Source of the DNA: Chryseobacterium nepalense
GTDB taxonomy: Bacteria > Bacteroidota > Bacteroidia > Flavobacteriales > Weeksellaceae
DNA length: 64,000 nt
NCBI RefSeq assembly: GCF_023195755.1
Contig: NZ_CP096203.1
Span: forward strand, 558,001-622,000
Reading direction: 5' to 3'
Positions 50,756 through 58,332 of this stretch are shown piece after piece. Positions within the stretch are counted from its first letter, which is position 1. Each line of letters opens with the position of its first letter. The notes under the pieces are model-generated. The model searched no databases. It worked only from the letters and a program-made list of their open reading frames with translations, and was not told where the DNA came from. Made by a program: the position numbers and the translations under genes.

Positions 50756-53146
50756 TTAGTTTCTCAACGGTTTGCCATTTTGCAACATATATTGAATTCT
50801 CTCCAATGTTTTTCTTTCTCCGCAAAGCTGCAGGAAAGTTTCTCTTTCAAGATTCAATAAATACTGTTCTGTAACCACAGTTGGTTCGGAAAGATTTCCT
50901 CCCACCATGACGTAGGCTAATTTGTCTGCGATTTTCTTGTCATGTTCGGAGATATAATTTCCGGTAAGCATCTGGTCGGTTCCTACATAGAACATTCCAA
51001 GCGCATCTTTACCTAAAACTTTTACCCTTTGTTCGATAGGCTGTGTGTAACCATGTTCTGCTAAGCTTTTAGCCAGCATTTTTGCGGTTTTAATCTGCGT
51101 TCTTTTATCAACTGCCACGATATCTTTTCCATGTTCAAGAATTCCCATGTCGTACGCTTCATAAGCGGAAGTAGCTACTTTACCCATCGCTATATTCATG
51201 AAAGCGTCACGAAGCCTGTTGTTCTTCACATCATCATTGTGGAATTCTCTTGAAGTTCTCAAGGTCAATTCCTTAGTTCCTCCACCGCCGGGAATAACAC
51301 CGACTCCGGTTTCAACCAGTCCGATATATGTTTCCGCTGCTGCAACCACTCTGTCGGCATGCATGGTCATTTCGCAACCGCCACCCAGCGTCATTCCGTG
51401 AGGAGCAACGACTACAGGAATAGAGGAATAGCGAACTCTCATCATTGATTTCTGGAAATAAGCGATTGCCATGTTCAGATCATCCCAATCCTGCTCGATA
51501 GCCATCATCAGAATCATTGCTAAATTGGCTCCTACAGAGAAATTGGTTCCCTGGTTTCCGATTACCAATCCGTCATATTCTTTTTCAGCTAAATCAATCG
51601 CTCTGTTTAATCCATCCAGAACTTCGCCTCCTAAAGAGTTCATTTTAGAACGGATTTCAAAGTTGATGATTCCGTCGCCCAAATCTTCAATAGCGGCACC
51701 AGAATTACTCCAAAGTGTTTTATTCTTTCTGATATTATCTAAAATAATAAAAGCATCCTGTCCCAGAATGTTGTTGTATTCACCGGAGTTTTTATCAACG
51801 TAAATGCTTTGTCCTTCATCATTAACTTTATAAAATGTTTCTACATTTTTAACCCAGTCTGAAACTTCATAACCTGCATCTTTAGCCAATTCCACACCTT
51901 TTTGAACGCCAACGGCATCCCAAATTTCAAACGGGCCATTTTCCCATCCGAATCCGGCTCTCATGGCATCGTCTATTTTGTAAACTTCGTCAGAGATTTC
52001 AGGAACTTTATGAGAAACATAAGCGAATAATGCACCTAAAGATTTTCTGTACAGTTCTCCGGCTTTATCTTTTCCGCCGATCAATACTTTAAATCGGTCA
52101 ATTGGCTTGTCAATTGTTTTGGTTAATTCCAGCGTCGGGAAAGAAGATTTCCCCTGAAGTTCATATTCTAAAGTATCAAGATTTAACCCATGAATTTCAG
52201 ATTTGCCTTCATTTTTTACCTTTTTATAGAAGCCCTGTTCTGTTTTAGATCCCAGCCACTTGTTATCAACCATTTTCTGGATGTAATCCGGAAGTGCAAA
52301 GACATCATTAAAATCATTAGCTTCAGCACCGCTTTGGCGAACACCGTTTGCTACCATAACCAAAGTATCCAGACCTACAACATCAGCAGTTCTGAAAGTT
52401 GCAGATTTCGGACGGCCAATTACAGGACCTGTCAATTTATCAACTTCGGAAACGGTTAAACCTAATTTCTGAACATTGTGAAGCAAATCCATCATAGAAA
52501 AAACGCCGATTCTGTTGGCAATAAATGCCGGTGTATCTTTTGCTAAAACCGTTGTTTTTCCTAAAAATTTAGCACCATAATTCATGTAGAAGTCGATTAC
52601 TTCAGGAAGTGTATCATGAGTTGGAATAATTTCTAAAAGAGGAAGATATCTTACGGGATTGAAAAAATGGGTTCCAGCAAAATAATGTTTGAAATCCTCA
52701 CTTCTTCCTTCTGTTAAAAAATGAATGGGAATCCCTGAAGTATTGGAAGAAATTAATGTTCCTGGCTTTCTGAACTGTTCTATTTTTTCATAGACCGACT
52801 TCTTGATATCCAGTTTTTCAACAACTACTTCAATGATCCAGTCGGTATCTTTTAATTTAGGTAAATCATCATCGAAGTTTCCAACTTTAATTCTGTCAGC
52901 AAATTTCGGAGAATAGAGCAGGGCAGGACTCGCTTTTTTAAGTTTTTCAAAGTTTTCTGAGGCAATCCTGTTTCTTACTGCCTTATCATCTTTGGTCAAA
53001 CCTTTTTTCTGTTCCGCTTCAGTGAGTTCAAAAGGAACAATATCCAGCAACGACACCTGAACGCCAATATTGGCAAAATGCGCTGCAATACCGCTTCCCA
53101 TAATTCCTGAACCAAGAACTGTGACGTGTTTGATTCTTCTTTTCAT
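50756..53146 (-). CDS. fadN: 3-hydroxyacyl-CoA dehydrogenase/enoyl-CoA hydratase
   Basis: A bifunctional enzyme of 796 residues with the dehydrogenase first: NAD motif G-S-G-I-M-G-S-G at residues 12-19 and the S-N-T-S-G-I-P and H-F-F-N-P-V catalytic parts. The crotonase domain follows near residue 500-700 (G-A-N-L-A-M-I, then G-G-G-C-E-M and G-V-I-P-G-G-G-G). This domain order is that of FadN rather than of FadB. It catalyses hydration and oxidation in beta-oxidation. Confidence 0.93.
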   Translation of the reverse strand: MKRRIKHVTVLGSGIMGSGIAAHFANIGVQVSLLDIVPFELTEAEQKKGLTKDDKAVRNRIASENFEKLKKASPALLYSPKFADRIKVGNFDDDLPKLKDTDWIIEVVVEKLDIKKSVYEKIEQFRKPGTLISSNTSGIPIHFLTEGRSEDFKHYFAGTHFFNPVRYLPLLEIIPTHDTLPEVIDFYMNYGAKFLGKTTVLAKDTPAFIANRIGVFSMMDLLHNVQKLGLTVSEVDKLTGPVIGRPKSATFRTADVVGLDTLVMVANGVRQSGAEANDFNDVFALPDYIQKMVDNKWLGSKTEQGFYKKVKNEGKSEIHGLNLDTLEYELQGKSSFPTLELTKTIDKPIDRFKVLIGGKDKAGELYRKSLGALFAYVSHKVPEISDEVYKIDDAMRAGFGWENGPFEIWDAVGVQKGVELAKDAGYEVSDWVKNVETFYKVNDEGQSIYVDKNSGEYNNILGQDAFIILDNIRKNKTLWSNSGAAIEDLGDGIINFEIRSKMNSLGGEVLDGLNRAIDLAEKEYDGLVIGNQGTNFSVGANLAMILMMAIEQDWDDLNMAIAYFQKSMMRVRYSSIPVVVAPHGMTLGGGCEMTMHADRVVAAAETYIGLVETGVGVIPGGGGTKELTLRTSREFHNDDVKNNRLRDAFMNIAMGKVATSAYEAYDMGILEHGKDIVAVDKRTQIKTAKMLAKSLAEHGYTQPIEQRVKVLGKDALGMFYVGTDQMLTGNYISEHDKKIADKLAYVMVGGNLSEPTVVTEQYLLNLERETFLQLCGERKTLERIQYMLQNGKPLRN

Positions 53147-53248
53147 TTGATTTATTATTTGTAATTGTTTAATTTTATTGCTATTCTGAATGGCGAAAGC
53201 TCCCGTTATGTATTTAAAAGATCCTGTTTGTCAGAAGACCTCTTTACA

Positions 53249-53707
53249 TTATTTCCTGTTGTTTAAATCCGTAGCGATCTTCATAATTTCATTCATGACT
53301 TCCTTAAAAGTTTCGAGCTTTTCAGGAGCAATTTTCTCCATGATTCTTTTATTGAAGTTAACCACTACTTCTTTAGACATATTTCTTGACTGAAGTCCTT
53401 TATCAGTAAGTTTTATGATAACTTCTCTTTTATCGGTGGTCGTCTTTTCTTTGTAGATGTATCCATTATCTTCAAGAAGCTTGATAATTCTTGTTAAAGA
53501 TGTAGGTTCAATTGCCATTTTAGGACCAAGATTTGTACTTCTTGTTCCTTCTTTCGGATCTATTTTAAGAAGAGTGAGTGCCTGAACAGCCGTAGAATCG
53601 TGTTCCTGAGCCATTTCAGTGTACATCTTTGAAACGGCAAGCCAGGTTTGTTTGAGAATTAGATCAACATTTTCTATTTTATCTTTTTTATTATCCATCA
53701 TTTTCAT
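53249..53707 (-). CDS. MarR family transcriptional regulator
   Basis: A 152-residue winged-helix regulator with the MarR pattern T-S-L-T-R-I-I-K-L-L-E-D-N-G-Y-I and the wing D-K-R-E-V-I-I-K-L-T-D-K-G. It is the first gene of the beta-oxidation run, 102 bp before fadN, and two copies of a palindrome lie upstream of it. It is probably a fatty-acyl-CoA-responsive repressor of its own operon; this is inferred from context, as no ligand residues can be assigned. Confidence 0.9.
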   Translation of the reverse strand: MKMMDNKKDKIENVDLILKQTWLAVSKMYTEMAQEHDSTAVQALTLLKIDPKEGTRSTNLGPKMAIEPTSLTRIIKLLEDNGYIYKEKTTTDKREVIIKLTDKGLQSRNMSKEVVVNFNKRIMEKIAPEKLETFKEVMNEIMKIATDLNNRK

Positions 53708-53737
53708 ATCAAGGTTTAACCAAATATACTAAATATT

Positions 53738-53747
53738 ATGCATGCAT
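53738..53747. promoter_or_regulatory. MarR operator candidate 1
   Basis: The perfect palindrome ATGCATGCAT lies 30 bp before the marR start, within a longer AATATTATGCATGCATAGCA context. A second copy is at 53821. Confidence 0.6.
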
Positions 53748-53820
53748 AGCATTTATTTAAGTTAAAATTTGTTAACACATTGATAATAAAAAGATTAATT
53801 GATATGACGCGCATAATACT

Positions 53821-53830
53821 ATGCATGCAT
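53821..53830. promoter_or_regulatory. MarR operator candidate 2
   Basis: A second ATGCATGCAT, 83 bp from the first, in inverted orientation: its flanks TACT...AATA are the complement of the first site's TATT...AGCA with one difference. Both lie in the 154-bp gap upstream of marR. Confidence 0.6.
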
Positions 53831-53861
53831 AATATATCAATTTAATATAAAAGAGAAAGTA

Positions 53862-54785
53862 TTAATGAATGGTTTTTAATAAAATAACAATATCTTCAAA
53901 AGATTCACATTGGTGAATGTCTGCAAATCCTGAAATCGTCCAATGCTTATTTTGTAATTCAAACGTGAATCTGGAAAGGTCTTTTCTGAAATTTTTCTGT
54001 AGTAATGAAAACAACATTTCTTTGTACACATCCGGAGCAATGATATGTGGCGGAACAAATTCCGGATTGATCTCAAATAGCGTAGCACGGGTAAGTTCTT
54101 CATGCTGCAAAAGAATATCCTCCACCATACCGGTATATAAATTTTGATCTTTTACATACCATATTTTATCGGCAAATTCTTTAGCAAGCCTCCAGTCGTG
54201 AGAAGAAAACAGGATAAGTTTATGATGTTCTTTGGCTAAAGAACGAAGTGTTTTGAGAATAATAATTTTATTTTTTTCATCAAGATGTGTTGTCGGTTCA
54301 TCAAGAATGATAACGGGAGAGTTTTGTGTAATAGCCCTTCCGATAAATGCTTTCTGCAGATTTCCATCCGAAAGGTTTCTGAGCGGCGTATGTCTATACT
54401 GAACCAAATCCAGTTTTTCGATAATATGTGCAACTTCGTCTCGGTCTTCTTTTTTAAGTTCAAAATAAAAAGGATAATAAATATATTTTCCCAATGAAAT
54501 CAAATCTTCAACCGTATAATTCTGAGGAATAACCGAACTTGAGAAAACAACAGCAATCTGCTCTGCAATTTCTTTTGCCGAAAGTTCTTTTATATTTTTG
54601 TCATTAATGCTGATTTCACCTTTAAGAAGCGGAATCTGGTGTAAAATGGATTTAATTAAAGTTGTTTTTCCGACCCCGTTATTTCCAATAAGCAGACAAA
54701 CCTCTCCCAGATTCAGATGGGTATCTGCATTTGAGATTAACGTTTTACTGTAACCGAGGTTTGCCTGTCTGATTTGTAGGTGCAT
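53862..54785 (-). CDS. FecCD-type ABC transporter ATP-binding protein
   Basis: An ATPase for metal-chelate or B12 uptake, 307 residues from the ATG at 54785 (a GTG at 54803 is possible). Walker A is G-N-N-G-V-G-K-T-T, Walker B I-I-L-D-E-P-T-T-H-L-D, with the H-loop after S-S-H-D-W. The signature is altered to L-S-D-G-N-L-Q-K (usual L-S-G-G-Q). About 90 residues extend beyond the usual ATPase core. The permease gene is upstream on the same strand; no binding protein gene is seen. Confidence 0.88.
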   Translation of the reverse strand: MHLQIRQANLGYSKTLISNADTHLNLGEVCLLIGNNGVGKTTLIKSILHQIPLLKGEISINDKNIKELSAKEIAEQIAVVFSSSVIPQNYTVEDLISLGKYIYYPFYFELKKEDRDEVAHIIEKLDLVQYRHTPLRNLSDGNLQKAFIGRAITQNSPVIILDEPTTHLDEKNKIIILKTLRSLAKEHHKLILFSSHDWRLAKEFADKIWYVKDQNLYTGMVEDILLQHEELTRATLFEINPEFVPPHIIAPDVYKEMLFSLLQKNFRKDLSRFTFELQNKHWTISGFADIHQCESFEDIVILLKTIH

Positions 54786-54870
54786 TTTGTTTTTATTTTC
54801 CACGTATTTCGAGGATTTCCACAGATTTTTAAGCTATTACTAAATAATATGTTTAATTTTTATATTTATT

Positions 54871-54925
54871 TTGTCATGCTGAAAGCATCTCTACAAAGTT
54901 AATTTAGATTCCTACGGAATGACAA
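54871..54925. repeat. Dispersed inverted repeat, third copy
   Basis: TTGTCATGCTGAAAGCAT (54871-54888) and ATTCCTACGGAATGACAA (to 54925) are imperfect complements. It lies inside a wider pair of CAGATTTTT/AAAAATCT-type arms in the 238-bp gap between the permease and ATPase genes (54786-55023). Confidence 0.65.
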
Positions 54926-55023
54926 ACTTGGAATAAAATTAAAGTATACTCAAAAATCTCCGCCATCTGCAAAATCCGCGAGAGAGTTTTAAAATTAACA
55001 ATTTACTCATTCACAATTCATTT

Positions 55024-55995
55024 TCATACTTTATTCTGCTTCAAAAGCATTCCCAAAATCACAGGAATTCCAAAGACTGAACTTATCACATTCAACGGAA
55101 TCTGAGTTTTTTCTGCGATTATTGAGAAGATCAACATGATCAGCATTCCTAAAAACATGTTTAAAATCCATTGCTGCCAGAGTTTTGCCGGATTATAAAT
55201 TAATCTGCAGAAGTGTGGAACAATAATTCCTATAAACAAAACAGGACCTAAAAAAGCGGTTACCGAAGCGGAAAGCAGGGATGAAGCAACAATAATGAAT
55301 ATTTTAAGCTGGTTCAGATTAACTCCCAGGCTCTGCGCATACGATGTTCCTAACGAATTTCCGATTAAAGGTTTTATACTTTTAAAACAAACCCATAAAC
55401 CCACTGAAACTAAAACTGACAAGACATAAATCTGATTCCTGGAAACCATATTATTCGCTCCGAAGGACCACAAAATATAATTTTTTAAACTTTGATTTTC
55501 TGCATACAATTGTAATAGAGAAACAACGGCTCCGGAAAAGGCAGAGATCAGAAAACCGAAAATAATTAAATAAGATTTATTCTGAAGTTTTTTGGTGACA
55601 GAAAGAAAAATCAGCATCATCAGTAAACTTCCTCCAATGGCAGAAAAGCTTAAAAAGCTGTTCTGGAGAATTTCCGGAATCAGCAGATCATGTGAAAAAA
55701 AAATGTAAAACGCCACCGATAAACTTGCCACAGAAGTTATACCGAGAATATCCGGCCCGGCAAGAGGATTCTGAAAGTATTCCTGCATCAGAAACCCGGA
55801 AGTCGGAATAGAAATTCCCGCCAAAAGCATCATCAACACGCGGTTTACACGAATTTCCGCAATCTGGCCATTTGCTGATTCTGTAAAGAAGTCCTGAAGA
55901 TCTAAACTTAAAAACCCCGTATTCAGGTTAATGATTGCTGCCAATAAAATGGCAAGAAATAAAACCAAACACAGGATTTTAAATTGATCTGACAT
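55024..55995 (-). CDS. FecCD family iron-chelate/B12 ABC permease
   Basis: An inner-membrane permease of 323 residues with about nine to ten helices. The FecCD pattern is seen: R-V-N-R-V-L-M-M-L-L-A-G, G-F-L-M-Q-E-Y-F-Q-N-P-L-A-G-P-D-I-L-G, and the later G-P-V-L-F-I-G-I-I-V-P-H. It precedes the ATPase gene and follows a TlpA-like lipoprotein gene, 15 bp after its stop. A haem, siderophore or cobalamin substrate is possible. Confidence 0.92.
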   Translation of the reverse strand: MSDQFKILCLVLFLAILLAAIINLNTGFLSLDLQDFFTESANGQIAEIRVNRVLMMLLAGISIPTSGFLMQEYFQNPLAGPDILGITSVASLSVAFYIFFSHDLLIPEILQNSFLSFSAIGGSLLMMLIFLSVTKKLQNKSYLIIFGFLISAFSGAVVSLLQLYAENQSLKNYILWSFGANNMVSRNQIYVLSVLVSVGLWVCFKSIKPLIGNSLGTSYAQSLGVNLNQLKIFIIVASSLLSASVTAFLGPVLFIGIIVPHFCRLIYNPAKLWQQWILNMFLGMLIMLIFSIIAEKTQIPLNVISSVFGIPVILGMLLKQNKV

Positions 55996-56010
55996 AAAAA
56001 GTCTGATGTT

Positions 56011-56565
56011 TTATTTTAAAAGAGAATTGATTTTTTCGGTAAGCTGTTCTTCGCTTATCATTCCCAAAGTTTCATCGGTCTTGTCACCTCTTCTCATAAA
56101 AGTAAAAGGAATTGCGCCCCCATCCCAGCTTTTAAAATTAGCAGCAAAAAAATCGCCTCCAAGAAGCTGTCCGTCAAGCAGAACTGTGTTGTTGCGGATT
56201 CCCTGTGCATCTACAAACTGGGGAACTTTTGTATTCCAGTCGGTTTTGCTGTCTACACTTACGAATGTAATTTTAACCGGCTTTCCTTTAAGTTCCTGTA
56301 TTTTATTTTTAAAATGAGGGATTTCCTTCACGCAAGGTCCACACCAGGTGGCAAAAAAATTGGTAACGTATAAGGTGTCATTCTTTTTACCTAAAAACTC
56401 GGAAGTCTGTTCAGCAGTGTACATTTTTAAAGCAGCGGGAGCTTCTGTGGTTTCTGAAACAGAAGCAGAATCCTGCACAGCCATTCCGTCTTCTGTTTTA
56501 GCAGATTCTTTTTTACAACTGAAAACCGAAATCAGGAAAAGGGTGGATAAGATTATCTTTTTCAT
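56011..56565 (-). CDS. TlpA-type thiol-disulfide lipoprotein
   Basis: A 184-residue lipoprotein with lipobox F-S-C17 and a thioredoxin fold carrying W-C75-G-P-C78 and a cis-Pro region near G-A-I-P-F. Such proteins reduce disulfides in the periplasm, for example for cytochrome c maturation. It precedes the FecCD permease on the same strand and may be co-transcribed with it, which could link it to haem or metal handling; this is only suggested by position. Confidence 0.9.
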   Translation of the reverse strand: MKKIILSTLFLISVFSCKKESAKTEDGMAVQDSASVSETTEAPAALKMYTAEQTSEFLGKKNDTLYVTNFFATWCGPCVKEIPHFKNKIQELKGKPVKITFVSVDSKTDWNTKVPQFVDAQGIRNNTVLLDGQLLGGDFFAANFKSWDGGAIPFTFMRRGDKTDETLGMISEEQLTEKINSLLK

Positions 56566-56593
56566 TATTTTTTATCTATTTTTGAATTGAAGT

Positions 56594-57718
56594 ATGGAAC
56601 AACAAATCTATAAGGGGAAACTTACAAAGTTTCATTGGCTAAAAATAACGAAAAAGGAAGAACTGACCAAAAATACTTTTTCTCTCGAATTTGAAATTCC
56701 CGGCAATATGAAAGAGAATTTCAGGTTTGAGGCAGGGCAGTTTGTCAGTATAAAATTCAAATCTCATGATGAAGATGTTATCAAAGATTATTCGATAACT
56801 TCCGCACCTTATGAAGAAAAAATAGCGTTGGGTATAAAGATAAATTCATCTGAAGGAGATGCTGCAGAATTATTCAGAAATTATCATGTGGGAGATCTTT
56901 TGTTGATAAGCGAACCTGCCGGAAGATTCACACTGATTTCCAAGCCAAGTGAATTCAGAACCATTGTAGGCTTTGCAGCGGGTATAGGAATTACCCCTAT
57001 TCTCAGCCATTTTAAAAACATCCTGCATAATGAGCCCAGAACAAGGCTTTTCCTGTTCTTCGGCAATCAATCTTCTGAAGATATGATTTACCGTGAGCAA
57101 CTCGATACTCTTGCCCGGAATTATGGCGACAGGCTCCAGATTTTTTATTTCTTTTCCAAAGAAAAACAATCAAACAGTTTATTCCACGGAAGACTTGATG
57201 ATAAAAAGCTGAGTCTTATCATCAATCAGATTCTGCATCTGGATGATACCGATGAAGAATCTACGATCTGGGATGCCGTAGACGAAGTACTGATCTGCGG
57301 AAAAGGGGATATGATTAAAACACTGGCCAACGCATGTTATCACCACGGAATCCCCAAGAATAATATTCATTTTGAGCTTTTTGAGGAATATAATGACGAT
57401 ATTTATCCTGTGGAAAAAGAATTTCCTGTCATCGAAAATATTGATGTAGAGTTTTCCATGCTCGGGAAAAACTATTTTACTGAACTTCCGGATAATAAGG
57501 AGAGAATATTGCAGCAATTGCTGATTCAGAAGTTTGCCGTACCGTATTCCTGTAAGTCGGGTATCTGCGGAAGCTGCGAGTGCATTCTTGAAGAAGGTGA
57601 AGTAGAGCTGCTGGAAAATGAATATCTTACGGAAAAAGAAGAAGAAAAAGGACATATCCTGGCTTGTATGTCTATTGCTAAAAGCAAGAAAATAAAGCTT
57701 AACTTTGATCTGAGTTGA
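56594..57718 (+). CDS. Ferredoxin reductase-like flavoprotein with 2Fe-2S domain (PaaE type)
   Basis: A 374-residue electron-transfer protein: FAD domain (R-x-x-D-Y-S-I-T-S-like I-K-D-Y-S-I-T-S near residue 63), NAD domain with G-F-A-A-G-I-G-I-T-P, and a C-terminal plant-type ferredoxin domain with C-K-S-G-I-C-G-S-C and a last Cys in L-A-C-M. The order is that of PaaE-type reductases. No oxygenase gene is next to it, so its partner is unknown. It is divergent from the TlpA gene with only 28 bp between starts. Confidence 0.9.
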   Translation: MEQQIYKGKLTKFHWLKITKKEELTKNTFSLEFEIPGNMKENFRFEAGQFVSIKFKSHDEDVIKDYSITSAPYEEKIALGIKINSSEGDAAELFRNYHVGDLLLISEPAGRFTLISKPSEFRTIVGFAAGIGITPILSHFKNILHNEPRTRLFLFFGNQSSEDMIYREQLDTLARNYGDRLQIFYFFSKEKQSNSLFHGRLDDKKLSLIINQILHLDDTDEESTIWDAVDEVLICGKGDMIKTLANACYHHGIPKNNIHFELFEEYNDDIYPVEKEFPVIENIDVEFSMLGKNYFTELPDNKERILQQLLIQKFAVPYSCKSGICGSCECILEEGEVELLENEYLTEKEEEKGHILACMSIAKSKKIKLNFDLS

Positions 57719-58332
57719 GAATAATAAGAAACATATTTAACCTCATGTTAATATCAGTGGAAATCATGATTCTGCTGATATGCCTTGCTAATGCCTGGGT
57801 TTTTGCCCTCACTGACGGGCGGACATACAACAAGATCTCTAAAATTCCGCCGAGAGAAGTCGCCCTGGTGCTGGGAACTTCACCAAAAATGCGATCCGGG
57901 CAATCCAATCCGTATTTTACCAAACGAATGGACGCGGCGGCATTGCTTTATCACCATGGAAAAATCAAAAAAATATTGGTGAGTGGTGAAAAAAGCAAAG
58001 GATACGATGAGCCTGCAGCCATGAAAAATTACCTGATCTACCAGGAAGGAGTTCCTGAAGAGATCATTATCGAAGACCCGAAAGGATTTAATACTTACCG
58101 CAGTATTCTACGCTGTAAAGATGTATATAAAAAAGATAATGTAATTATCGTGTCGCAGGGTTTCCACAATCTCCGGGCACTTCTTTTTGCGAGAAACAAC
58201 AATATGAACGCCCTGGGATTTGATGCGCGCGATGTTACCAAACCCGAAAGTTACTACAGAAACCAGTTCCGGGAGATTTTGGCCAGAACGGTTGCTGTTG
58301 TTTATTTTGCATTAGGAATTTCTCCGGATTAG
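57715..58332 (+). CDS. SanA/YdcF-family membrane protein (DUF218)
   Basis: A 205-residue protein with one N-terminal membrane helix (about residues 8-32) and a DUF218 domain (V-A-L-V-L-G-T-S near residue 46, then K-I-L-V-S-G-E, and V-I-I-V-S-Q-G-F-H). The SanA type is involved in the envelope barrier to large drugs in enterobacteria. The TTG start at 57715 overlaps the previous TGA; an ATG at 57745 would start inside the helix region. It is probably translationally coupled to the reductase. Confidence 0.85.
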   Translation: MRIIRNIFNLMLISVEIMILLICLANAWVFALTDGRTYNKISKIPPREVALVLGTSPKMRSGQSNPYFTKRMDAAALLYHHGKIKKILVSGEKSKGYDEPAAMKNYLIYQEGVPEEIIIEDPKGFNTYRSILRCKDVYKKDNVIIVSQGFHNLRALLFARNNNMNALGFDARDVTKPESYYRNQFREILARTVAVVYFALGISPD

